Positions 21,587-32,041 of a stretch of DNA of 64,000 nucleotides are shown in pieces. The DNA comes from Hanleya hanleyi (Eukaryota; Mollusca; Polyplacophora; Lepidopleurida; Hanleyidae). Location: contig JAVTVY010045467.1 in assembly GCA_036873755.1 (NCBI GenBank), positions 146,459 through 210,458 on the forward strand, in the 5' to 3' direction. Position numbers and translations under genes: made by a program. The notes below the pieces were generated by a model. That model saw only the letters and a list, made by a program, of their open reading frames with translations. It did not search any database and was not told the DNA's origin. The stretch's first letter is position 1, and every line of letters begins with the position of its first letter.

Positions 21587-21811
21587 TTTGTCCAGTGTTT
21601 GCTGATGTAGCCCTGTTTGACCAGTGTTTGGTGGTATAGCCCTGTTTAACCTGTGTTTGGTGGTATAGCCCTGTTTGACCAGTGTTTGGTGGTATAGCCC
21701 TGTTTGACGAGTGTTTGGTGGTATAGCCCTGTTTGACAAGTGTTTGGTAGTATAGCCCTGTTTGACCAGTGTTTGACGGTATAGCCCTGTTTGACCAGTG
21801 TTTGGTTGTAT
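21587..21811 (-). repeat. 29-bp minisatellite, right arm
   Basis: Mirror of 20810-21062 with seven to eight units, ending where the PLE fragment at 21812 interrupts the outermost unit. Confidence 0.9.
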
Positions 21812-22222
21812 TTACAACACATATAAGGGAAGTGGGAAGAGGTGCCGACATACTGGCAGAGCCACATGACTTCACAGTATAGTCTTCCGGTTAACCTATT
21901 CTAAAGCACATACCAAGAATCTAACGATTCGTGATATATGTTGTATCTCAGGTACGCTTTTATTGTACCTGTTCATGTGGCAACTTGGATGATATGATCA
22001 CACGGCCCCTAGCACCGGCATAAGCCGTATTAGATACAAATCTAGAGAGCTATGATGGAAATGCTCTGACAACTCGTATATTGGTAATTGGCGAGCTGTT
22101 TCGCTGTGACAACTCGTACACTGGGGATTGGTGAGCTGTATCGTCGTCAGATGAAAATGACGGAATTTAACACAAAAGACTAGTCTGTAAGGCCCGATGT
22201 CGACCCAGCATCAACTGGGTAT
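21812..22222 (-). mobile_element. PLE 3'-end fragment, second family, right arm only
   Basis: Absent from the left arm; flanking GTAT at 21808-21811 and 22219-22222 may be the target duplication. It shares with the other PLEs the conserved 3' region word CACGGCCCCTAGC followed by a '(C)CGG-TAAGC-GTATTAGA' pattern and 'CTGTTCATG'. The rest differs, so this is another PLE lineage. A ~42-bp repeat ('GACAACTCGTA', 'GGCGAGCTGT') occurs twice near 22065-22145. No coding frame remains. Confidence 0.65.
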
Positions 22223-22573
22223 AGCCATCTTTGACCAGTGTTTGCACACCGCTCCAAGAGCTCCGAGCTTCAAGAGCTCCGGGACCCGGGCGCCACCTGT
22301 CTTGTAACGACTTCCGGTTCCGGACACGTGACAGTGAACATGGTAAACCCCGGAGGTAAGATGCGGACCCGGATGTAAAACCACAGTACCCGTATGGAAG
22401 ATGGGGGAACGAGGGGAAAAACCCACTGGAAAACCCGGATGTTGACAAGGCCCCGGATGTGAAATCCACTGCCCATACATACATACATACATACACACGG
22501 GCGCGCGCAACGCGGTTCAGTTGTACACCAGTACATATTGGGCCTCGACTTGGGAGTAGCTGAACTGAGTGTG

Positions 22574-22640
22574 CTAAAAATAGATCACCAGCTAGCGTGC
22601 TATAAAAGGGAAGCGGCCTGGCCGTTTCATCAGATACTCT
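22574..22640 (+). promoter_or_regulatory. Core promoter of gene B, right arm
   Basis: MEF2-type CTAAAAATAG 22574-22583, TATAAAAG 22601-22608, and a possible initiator TCAGATACT about 30 bp downstream. The ATG at 22654 sits in good context (ACCAAGATGT). Confidence 0.65.
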
Positions 22641-22653
22641 GTCAACCACCAAG

Positions 22654-23563
22654 ATGTTCACTTGTACTACGTGCTCCAAATCATTCACTCGTCTGCACGA
22701 CTTGCGCCGCCATGAGGCTACCAAGCACGACGGAACCGCCCGGTATAGCTGTCCGATATGTACACTGTCGTTTCAGCGCCCGGATCATTTACAGCGCCAT
22801 AAACGTTCAATTCATGAAACGTTCAATTCATGGACCACCCAAGCCATGCGAAAAATGTGGTCGGCTTTTCAAACTGACCAGTCAGTTGCTGCGACACCAA
22901 CGCACACGACACCCTGTTCCGCAGCCACGTTTGCTGGTAGAGAAGCCCATAGGCACCAGTATCGAGACAGAGGGAGCTCCCACCCATCGCATGAGGGCCG
23001 ATGATGCTGATGTCGCCCTAATTCAACAGTCAAATTCCGACGACAAGACCTTGAGCCAGATTTTGTACGACGTAGAGGGCAAAGTACACTTCGCGGACGA
23101 ACCCATAAATGTTCCTAGCGATCTGTTACACGACGATCACCCAGTGAGTGATATCTATCGGCGCCATTGGCCTATGATCCGGCACTGCTTCCACCGTCAT
23201 CGCCCTATTCAAGATATCTACAATTTCCGACTGACCGACCTCGCCCATCTACGCAGCTACGTGGAAGCCATCTTCAACGATCAAAGTACGACCTTCAAGT
23301 TGAATCTGGCGTTTGGTTATGTGCTACAGCATAAGGAGGCAGACCAAGTCCGATACTTTTACCCGAGCAGTAGCATCCGGGTATTTGACCAACCGTTTAC
23401 CATCACGGATAAGACGTCGCTAGAGACGATGCTGGAGAAACTGGACACTGTGGATCCCTTGGAATGGGCCCAACAACAACGCCCCAACACCCAGTGGGTC
23501 GTAGAGAGGAGGACCAATGTCACGTTTTTCGTTACCAAGCTGACCGACTACACCATAGGCTGA
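22654..23563 (+). pseudogene. Zinc-finger gene B, right-arm copy (same 16-bp frameshift)
   Basis: Mirror of the left copy. Two C2H2 fingers lie in the start frame. The duplicated CGTTCAATTCATGAAA near 22803-22834 shifts the frame; finger 3 and the ~170-residue C-terminal domain then run in the next frame to 'TDYTIG' and a stop at 23563. Linker is acidic ('RADDADVALIQQ'). The C-terminal domain keeps 'YNFRLTDLAHLRSYVEAIF', 'LNLAFGYVLQHK', 'RYFYPSSSIRVFDQPFTIT', 'EWAQQQRPNTQW' and 'TNVTFFVTKL'. Apart from the shared shift, coding looks constrained, so very recent inactivation or an unusual decoding event are the options; inactivation is likelier. Confidence 0.8.
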
Positions 23564-23689
23564 ATGCTTCACCCATGCACTGATGAATACCATAACATGC
23601 CATACATTCTCTATATGTCTATACGCTGATCGTTGTAGGCGGCAACGCTAGGTGGTGGTGGTGGTAGTGGTGGTGGTGGTGCTGTGAGG

Positions 23690-23696
23690 ATAATAA
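23690..23696 (+). terminator. Candidate poly(A) signal of gene B, right arm
   Basis: AATAAAA about 130 bp after the gene B stop, mirrored in the left arm, although the left copy is separated from its gene by the PLE insertion. Confidence 0.35.
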
Positions 23697-23921
23697 AACG
23701 TGTATTACGCAATGTGCCTGTTGTTGTTGATGTCTCTTGGTTGTGTTTATATTGAATGGGTCTGAACATATTGATGCGATGAGAGGAAGTTTTCGGAGAG
23801 AACGTAATTCGACATGGTGCACGGTTGGACTCAAACACAAACACACACACGTACGCAATGTGGCTCAGTCGTACACCAGTACTTCTCGGTCCTCGACTTG
23901 TAGGTACTTGAAGTGAGTGTG

Positions 23922-23956
23922 CTAAAAATAGATCACCTGCTAGCGTGCTATAAAAG
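23922..23956 (+). promoter_or_regulatory. Core promoter of gene A, right arm
   Basis: CTAAAAATAG at 23922-23931 and TATAAAAG at 23949-23956, upstream of ATG 24002. Gene A therefore has its own promoter just beyond the 3' end of gene B. Confidence 0.65.
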
Positions 23957-24001
23957 GGAAGCGGCCTGGCCGTTCCATCAGACACTCTGTCAATCACCAA
24001 G

Positions 24002-24890
24002 ATGTTCTCTTGTACTACGTGCTCGATATCGTTTACTCGTCTGCACGACTTGCGCCGCCATGAGGCCACCAAGCACGACGGAACCACCCGGTATAGCTGC
24101 ACGAGGTGTGGGAAACTATTTATTCGCCAGGACAGTCTACGGTGTCATGAACGGACAGTGCATGGGGCACCCAAACATGTATGCGAGGAATGTGGTCGAC
24201 TTTTCAAACTGCTCAGTCTGTTGCTGAGACACCAACGTACACAACACCCTGATCCGCAGCCAAGTGTGCAGGTAGAGGAGCCCGTAGGCAACAGTATCGA
24301 GACAGCGGGAACTCCCACCCACCGCACGAAGGCCGATGATGATGATGTCGCCCTCATTCAACAGTCAAATTCCGACGACAAGACTTTGGGTCAGAATTTG
24401 TACGACGTGGAGAGCAAAGTACACTTCGCGGATGAACCCATAAATGTTCCTAGCGATCTGTTACACGAAGACCATCCAGTGAGTGACATCTATCGGCGCC
24501 ATTGGCCCAAGATACGGCACTGTTTCCACCGTCATCGCCCTGTTCAAGATATCTACAATTTCCGACTGACCGACCTCGCCCGTTTACGCAGCTACGTGGA
24601 AGCCATCTTCAGCGATCAAACTACGTCCTTCAAATTAAATCTGGCGTTTGGTTATGTGTTGCAGCATAAGGTGACAGACCAAGTCCGATACTTTTACCCG
24701 AGCAGTAACATCCGGGTATTTGACCAATCGTTTACCATCACGGATAGGGTGTCGCTAGAGACGATGCTGGAGAAACTGGACACCTTGGATGCCTTGGAAT
24801 GGGCCCAACAACCACGTCCCAACACCAAGTGGACAGTGGAGAGTATGACCAGTGTCACGTTTTCGTTACCAAGCTGACCGACCACCCCAT
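24002..24890 (+). pseudogene. Zinc-finger gene A, right-arm copy (late frameshift)
   Basis: The best preserved copy: 291 codons open from ATG. Fingers are at C4/C7/H20/H25, C33/C36/H49/H54 and C61/C64/H77/H82. An acidic linker (about 83-150, 'KADDDDVALIQQ') and the conserved domain 'RHWPKIRHCFHRHRPVQDIYNFRL', 'SYVEAIFSDQ', 'LNLAFGYVLQHKVTDQVRYFYPSS' follow. Near 24860 a run of five T in paralogs is four T here, so the end reads 'TFSLPS' instead of 'TFFVTKLTDHPIG'. Only the last ~13 residues are affected and the protein could still be made. Nuclear DNA-binding role is inferred; family of the C-terminal domain not firmly identified. Confidence 0.75.
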
Positions 24891-25019
24891 CGGCTGAATG
24901 CTTCACCCATGCACTGATGAATGCCATAACATACATACGTACATACTCTATATGTCTACATGCTGATCGTTGAATAGAGCTCAGTAAACACTTGTTCCTA
25001 ATGTGACGGTGCGTTAAAT

Positions 25020-25126
25020 AATAAAGCAATGTGCTTTATATTTCAATTTGTTTTGTTGCGAACATACTAAACCTACCCAGGGCGACTCCCCCAGCCTGGG
25101 TATGATCTAACATTGGGGATAATAAA
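25020..25126 (+). terminator. Candidate poly(A) signals of gene A, right arm
   Basis: AATAAA at 25020-25025 and 25121-25126, downstream of gene A and before the microsatellite. The mirror copies lie near 16710-16815. Confidence 0.35.
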
Positions 25127-25220
25127 CTGTATGAACATTGCTGAACTTGTTGTTATTCAAGACAACCGCTATCCGATTGTATAATACAGCGGAGCTCCGA
25201 GCTCCGGAGTTCCGACCCAC

Positions 25221-25312
25221 GTGGTGGTGGTGGTGGTGGTGTGTGGTTGGTGGTGTTGGTGGTGGTGTGTGGTGGTGGTGGTGTGTGGTAGTGTGTGTGT
25301 ATGTGGTGGTAT
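25221..25312. repeat. GGT/GTGT microsatellite, right arm
   Basis: Mirror of 16474-16577. Encoded poly-Trp/Val or poly-His frames are artefacts. Confidence 0.9.
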
Positions 25313-25319
25313 TATTGAT

Positions 25320-25970
25320 TGGTGACGTCACAGATGACGCGAACATCCCTCAAATGGGGGTGTACACCATGAAAGCTACAGGATGACACCTCCCACGACA
25401 CAATCGGACCAAGGATGGCCCCTCTCTACTCCAAATACCTTCCTGCACTTTCCTAAAATGCCCACTTTCGCTACTACTCGTACTGATGACGTCACCGATG
25501 ACGTCACAGATAACGGGAGCATCCCTCAAATGGGGCTGTACACCCAGAGAGCTACAAAATAACACCTCCCACGGCATAGTCGGACCAAGGATGGTCCCTC
25601 TCTACCCCAAACACACCTCCACGCACCCCCAAAATGGCCACTTTACTTACTACACCCAACTGCGCATGCGCAGGTTGACGCGACTTGCACTAAAAAACAC
25701 GCCAGTCTGACTCTACCCCACACAAGCTTCACTTTGACACCTCCCATGACTCATTTGGACCCATAGTGGTCCATCTCTACCCCAAACACACCCCCACATA
25801 CCCCCCAACATGCCTGCTTTCTATACTACGGCCAGACTGCGCATGCGCAGAATATTGAAAACGGACGAACCATTAGCCCAGTGGGATGCTTCTCCACGAA
25901 TAAGACCTCATACGACACCATAGGATCATAAGGGGCTCACCTAGACCCCAAGACGTCCACCCAGTATGGA
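25320..25970 (-). repeat. ~178-bp degenerate repeat, right arm
   Basis: Mirror of 15800-16470, with NRF1-type CTGCGCATGCGCAG at 25660-25673 and 25837-25850 and TGACGTCA sites near 25324 and 25486-25506. Confidence 0.7.
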
Positions 25971-26640
25971 CCTATACACCCATAGCCAGTATGGGGCTAT
26001 ATGGATCTACCCAGGCCTCGGTGAACTTTTTCTAAAAATTTCACCGTTTCGCTCCGGGATCCTTCCCATCGTGTTCTAAATGACGAGACGTGAAAAACAA
26101 GACCAAACAACCCATATCACAATGAACGTGTGTGAATTTCCCAGGATGGACCTATACCCCCATAGCCAGTATGGAGCTATATGGGCTATATGGTACTTTT
26201 CCAAAAATTTCACCGTTGCGCTCCGGGACCCTTCCCATCGTGTTCTAAATGACGAGACGTGAAAAACAAGACCAAACAACCCATATCACAATGAACGTGT
26301 GTGAATTTCCCAGGATGGACCTATCCCTCCCATAGCCAGCCTATGGGACTATATGGGCTATATGGTACTTTTCCAAAAATTTCACCGTTTCGCTCCGGGA
26401 CCCTTCCCATCGTGTTCTAAATGACGAGACGTGAAAAACAAGACCAAACAACACATATCACAATGAACGTGTGTGAATTTTCCAGGATGGACCTATACCC
26501 CCCATAGCCAGCCTATAGGCCTATATACAGACCTCGGTGACTTTTTCCAAAAATTTCACCGCTTCGCTCCGGGACCCCTCCCATCGTGTTTTTCTTGGCG
26601 AGACGAGAAAAACGAGACCCCACAACCCATAGTAAAGCCC
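25970..26640 (-). repeat. ~172-bp tandem repeat, right arm
   Basis: Mirror of 15165-15800; units marked by 'GCTCCGGGACCCTTCCCATC' and 'CAATGAACGTGTGTGAATTT'. Confidence 0.85.
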
Positions 26641-26699
26641 ACGAAAAAAAATGACCATCCCCATACCCCATACAGGCATTTCCCCGTATATTGTATAAT

Positions 26700-27868
26700 A
26701 CAGACCCCTATTGTAGGGGTAAAGTCCGAGTTCCTCTTTTTATAGTTTCGGAAAAAAAATCCTAATTTTACATGCACCCACCCCATTGACTTAATAGGCA
26801 TGCCCCGATAAGCCCGGGGACCGATATTAGCCCTTTTGGCTTGAGGTGATAGGGGTTTTCCCCTATTTTAGGGGTAAAGTCCGTGTTCCGCTTCTTATAT
26901 TTTCGGAAAAAAATCCTAATTTTACATGCACCCACCCCATTGACTTGATAGGCAGGCCCCGATAAGCCCGGGACCGATATTAGCCCTTTTGGCTAGAGCT
27001 GAAAGGAGTTTTTTCCCCTATTTTAGGGGTAAAGTCCGTGTTCCGCATTTTATATTTTCGGGAACAAATCCTAATTTTACATGCACCCACCCCATTGACT
27101 TGATAGGCAGGCCCCGATAAGCCCGGGGACCGATATTAGCCCTTTTGACTAGGATTGATAGGGGTTTTCCCTTATTTTAGGGGTAATTCCGTGTTCTGCT
27201 TTTTATATTTTCGGGGGAAAATGCTAATTTTACATGCACTCACCCCATTGACTTGATAGGCAGGTCCCAATAAGCCCGGGACCGATATTAGCCCTTTTGG
27301 CTAGGGTTGATAGGTGTTTTCCCCTATTTTAGGGGTAAAGTCCGTGTTCCGCTTTTTATAGTTTCGGAAAAAAATCCTAATTTTACATGCACCCACCCCA
27401 TTGACTTGATAGGCAGTCCCCGATAAGCCCGGGGACCGATATTAGCCCTTTTGACTAGGGTTGATTGGGTTTTCCCCTATTTTAGTGGTAAAGTCCGTGT
27501 TCCGCTTTTTATAGTTTCGGAAAAAAATCCTAATTTTACATGCACCCACCCCATTGACTTGATAGGCAGGCCCCGATAAGCCCGGGGACCGATATTAGCC
27601 CTTTTGGCTAGAGGTGATAGGGTTTTCCCCTATTTTAGGGGTAAAGTCCGTGTTCCGCTTTTTATAGTTTCGGGAACAAATCTTAATTTTACATGCACTC
27701 ACCCCATTGACTTGATAGGCAGGTCCCAATACGCCCGGGAACCGATATTAGCCCTTTTGGCTTGAGGTGATAGGGGTTTTCCCCTATTTTAGGGGTACAG
27801 TCCGTGTTCCGATTTTTATATTTTCGGGAACAAATCCTAATTTTACATGCACCCACCCATGACTGGAT
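26700..27868 (-). repeat. 154-bp satellite array, right arm
   Basis: Mirror of 13925-15060, about seven and a half units. Unit order and small variants partly differ from the left arm, suggesting independent unequal exchange. It is cut from the outermost arm by the 2.9-kb insertion. Confidence 0.92.
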
Positions 27869-30765
27869 GGTAGCCACTTTTTACCGTGAGTCAGGGGTAG
27901 GTTTGATGAAAATGCATTACTGGTGACGTCAGCTTCGGGAATATTCGGAACCCTTCGTGTCTCCATTGTGGATATTGTGTCTGCACATTTTTCCCCACGT
28001 TATATTTTCAGATATTTATTAAAAATATACCGCAATTTATAAGAATAATTAGATAAATAGGTGAACTGGAATAATTAGATAAAGAGGTGAAACTGTCGTC
28101 GCGGAATCAAGGATCATCCCACGTGGCCTGGGACAAACATAAAAACAAAACAAACCCAAGCACAAAGACATATTACTCGCCCCCCCCCCCCCAAAGCAAT
28201 TATATTAAACTTGTATACACTGTGCCTATTATATTATAATGTATATCATAATATAACTAGAAAGTCAGATGTATTTATGCTTGAACACGAGATGTGATTT
28301 TTCAACATCGATGAGAGCTTATAAATGCGAAACAAACGTGAAAATATAACCATAAATCTGCATACATTATGGTCAGATTTATATACGGGAAAACGCTTAG
28401 AACGCATCTCCGGCGATCTAGGACCCCAGAGCCTGTTGGGCTGTGATAGTTGACCACGCTATGAACTTTCGCAAGATTCGCCCCCAACCCGTTTGAAATC
28501 CTAGTGACGCCTCTGACCTCCGTTAGAATCCCATTGAACTCACAGATTTCACTTTGCATCGAATAAGTATTTTTCTGAATGGGGACATCATCACACGCAT
28601 ATTCACGACTTCAGTTGGTATAAAGTATATCCCCAAACCATCCATAGGACACGTATGGGTTATAAGTTACACTAAAAACTACTTAGTCGTCAAGATTATT
28701 GTACAGAATTTGACTAGTTGAAAAGTGGGATTTATTCCGGCTTCGCCTTTAACAGATTCCACGTTACTTAGGCGATTCAACGTCTTCAATAGTTACAACA
28801 AAAACGGCGACAATACAGTTTTCAATCGAGATTTTACAGAACGGTGATCGAGTGATGTTCAAAAGTACAAGTCGTGGGGGATGCAACAGAATATAGCAGT
28901 CTGGTGATACCTTTTGCCAAATAAATGCGATGACAGCAATACGAATGAATATGGGGAGCTACATAACACTATTCCACAACCACCATTGCCTATGGCCAAT
29001 AAATGGTAATAATTGTCAGTCACTATTTATTGATGACCATTCCCCTCACCAACAAAATTGTGAACTATACTTATCTTGCTGTTTGTTATCATCATTATTT
29101 GGAGAGAACAGGGTGTCACCTGCGGTATCCATCAATGAATAGAATAGAATTGAACCTTTATTTGTACAGTTTTGCCCGTTGATGGGTTAATGTGTACAGG
29201 GCCATGGGTTAATGTGTACTGTACAATTGACCCACCGTGACTCACTGAAGGGAGGGGGAAGTAGGGATTAGAGGGCATATGGTATTATAAAAGCCTTTCT
29301 GGCCAGTTAACGGCGATCCAGGAGGAACACCACCGCCCTCGCCCCAACCCACCCCCTTCCCCCACCCCCTTTTCAACCTGCGATAATTATATTGCATTAA
29401 ATATCCTAATAGACATATAATTATATGGCATTACTCCTCGGGCATGCAGTACGGTATATTTTGCTGAATGATAAGGCCAGAAAAGTTATCATATGCAGAC
29501 GGCCTGAAAGACAATGGGGGGAAATTTTTTGAAGCTTCAAAGGCTTTTTTTTGTTTTTGTGTATGTATGTTTATATGTACGTGTTCAACCCTTCTGGGTC
29601 ACATTTTATCGCACTAAACTATCTATCTATTCAATCTATCTGTCTAGCTAGCTATATATCTGACAAGGTAGAAGAGTCGGTGATGAGCTCGATCATGCGT
29701 CAAAAGGAGTCCATATTATTTTCTCTATCCCAGATATAGGGCCTACGCGTGGCACAGCGGGGGGGGGGGGTCGTGACAGGTTGTTACAGTGAAGATTGAG
29801 TCTGAAGATATTCCCGTATAAGTGCAAGTTATTGTTTCGATGATGGATATTCTTCAACGATATTCCTTTCAAACCAAAAAAAAACCCGCAAAAGGTTGAC
29901 ATGACTGGCACAAAGTGTAGGCTATGCTCGGTCCAAGACAACAATGAAAGCCCCATCCCCCTCCACCACACACTTTGTCTTGCATTCAATATGAGCAATA
30001 ATTGCCCAGGAATTTCACATCACATTTTTCAGTAACATACCAATGACACGGTTGTATGGACTTTTTACTTCTTTTGTTTATTTACTCCATTCTAAATTCT
30101 GCAAATTGGAAGAAAAGTTGACCTTTAAAAACATATATACATCTAATAAGAAACGTATCATTGTAAAAAAAAAGGAGAAAAAGAAAAAAGAAAAGAAAAT
30201 AAGTTTGGTGTGCCATTTATAATTTAAATTGATAAATGTATTTTATGAAGGATGTTTTTATTTCTTTGGAAATGTGTATTTCCATGCTCAAGATATGTTG
30301 TCGAGAAAATTGGACCTGCACTCATATAGTTCCCCCTTCATAGATATATTTGTATACCGTATACTACGTACGACATCGATACTGAATATTTTTAACATCA
30401 GATTCTGTTTCATAATAAGTGGTTTTGCAGTACATAGGTCCGTATAAAATGAATTTCGAATGAATTGTATTGTGCTAATACGAATACACTCATTAAGAGC
30501 TGAGTACAAAACAACGGAATAAATGAACAACATATATATATACGTGTAAAATGAAGTCTATTCCACAATCATTATATTCGTTTTTCTTTTCCCCATAAAT
30601 CAAGGGGCCCTCCGACTAAAGTGTCAAATTGCTGATCGTTTTGCGCGGCCAGTGACAACCCCAGTGACAGACCGATATATAAAAACGAGGCTGATATGAC
30701 GTCACGAGTAATGCATATTCATTTTCATCAAACCTACCCCTGACTCACGGTAAAAAGTGGCTACC
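27869..30765. mobile_element. 2.9-kb TIR transposon without transposase, 9-bp duplication
   Basis: TGACTGGAT at 27860-27868 and 30766-30774 flank the element, and the uninterrupted site is seen in the left arm near 13920. Termini are inverted repeats of about 65 bp starting GGTAGCCACTTTTTACCG. The inside is AT-rich with homopolymers (C14 near 28183, G12 near 29759) and shows no transposase-like frame. A 9-bp duplication with long terminal repeats suggests a non-autonomous Mutator-like element (inference). Confidence 0.85.
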
Positions 30766-30930
30766 TGACTGGATGCCCCTTCACGAATGCTTCACTTTGA
30801 TACCTCACTCGACCCCATCGGACCATGCAGCGTATTTGAAGTCTGGGGACTACTTTTTCTTCGTGGAGGCAGACCGCATCACCACCAGGCCGCATCACCG
30901 CGGAGGAATACACACGCCCGATTCACCCAG

Positions 30931-30958
30931 ACCGGAAGTGACGTCATACATGACGTCA
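30931..30958 (+). promoter_or_regulatory. ETS::CRE composite and CRE, right outer arm
   Basis: ACCGGAAGTGACGTCA at 30931-30946 and TGACGTCA at 30951-30958, mirror of 13734-13761. Confidence 0.45.
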
Positions 30959-31155
30959 CACTTGCGCAGAACACCGCCACAAAATCTTATACCTTGAGCT
31001 GGAGTTACCTCCCCTAGATTGGAACTCTTCTGTGTAATTTTGAGGGTTCCCGATTTGCCATTTCTAGCCATTTAACATAGGCAAATAGCAGACGCCAGTT
31101 TCGTGCGCCCGAAAAATGGGGCGCGAAATCACCTTACTATACTACTGTCGAGGTG

Positions 31156-31613
31156 GAGTAAAATGGATGATGGGGGGCCTATAACTCGAAAGAAACAGTC
31201 AGGACCGTCTACCTCGACCGCGGGACAGAGATCAGAGCACAAGTGTGTATCCGAACGACTGTGCGCTTTCTCTATTGCTGATGACTTCCCTGTCAAGTGG
31301 CACTGTGCACCACACCAATCATAGTCTACACCACGAGAGCTCCCCAACTTTCATACCCCCAGATCGTCCAAACAAGCCCGTAGGGGACACATGGGACAGG
31401 GGAGACCTCGGACACCCCTCATTTAGTTCCCTTGTGGAAGCCAATGAAGACTGAACTTACATGTGCTGTTTGGCTTTCATACAGTTTTTTAACTTGAAAA
31501 GATAGATTTTGGAAGCCACGCCCATTTGTTTATACGGGGCCATATAAGGTATATGATACCGATATCTTGGCACAGGATTGTCTTTTATATAGGGCAAACA
31601 TGACACATGACAT
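31156..31613. other. No recognisable feature
   Basis: Sequence immediately outside the large palindrome. Short frames only; I see no gene, repeat or RNA signal. Confidence 0.5.
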
Positions 31614-32041
31614 GGGTTATTCCACCAAGCGCCTCCACTCAAAGTTTCTCAAATTTGGCGATACATATCGCATGCTGATAGCCAAATACGAGCGTAGCGT
31701 GCAAGATCTATGGCGTTACGTTTCATGACTTGTGTCTAATTCCGCTTAACCCGGGGCTAGGGGCCGTATGATCCCATGTACTTCAAGATCCTCATGGTGC
31801 TTATATGAACAGGCACAATCAAAGCGTGACTAATAGATGACGACTTTACTTTTTTTTCAAACTGTTGACCGCTTCTCTCTTGCAGGAAACTAGCCTATGT
31901 TTATGTATACTATGATTGTCTTTTTGAATTTGGTGCTAATACTGTTTTATGGAATATGGAATTGGTCTTTGGATTATGGACGCGGATATTATTTAATGGA
32001 CGACGGCTGAATTATGAATGACAGACTAGACGCTTATAACT
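31614..32041 (+). mobile_element. PLE 3'-end fragment
   Basis: Starts in the RT codons for 'GYSTKRLHSKFLKFGD' and runs through the RT stop (about 31727), the 'GGGGCTAGGGGCCGTATGA' region and the hydrophobic leader frame (here with a stop in 'DDG*IM') to the normal end 'GACGCTTATAA'. 5'-truncated, same family as the main PLE. Confidence 0.85.

Larger units (their letters stand above)
13530..31155. repeat. Palindrome 2: 17.6-kb near-perfect inverted repeat
   Basis: The outer ends pair 13530-13935 with 30766-31155, and the rest pairs 13935-21311 with 21335-27868. The unpaired centre is only about 23 bp (21312-21334). Arm differences are dominated by clean insertions: PLE at 18257-19472 (left), PLE fragment at 21812-22222 (right) and a 2.9-kb element at 27869-30765 (right). 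Elsewhere the arms look highly similar by eye. From outside in, each arm holds three satellite types, a microsatellite, genes A and B and a 29-bp minisatellite. Confidence 0.92.

Noticed and set aside
13530..31155. Palindrome as a fold-back sequencing artefact
   Set aside because: Arm-specific insertions with clean target duplications and distinct gene lesions would not arise from a read folded on itself; long-read confirmation is still desirable.
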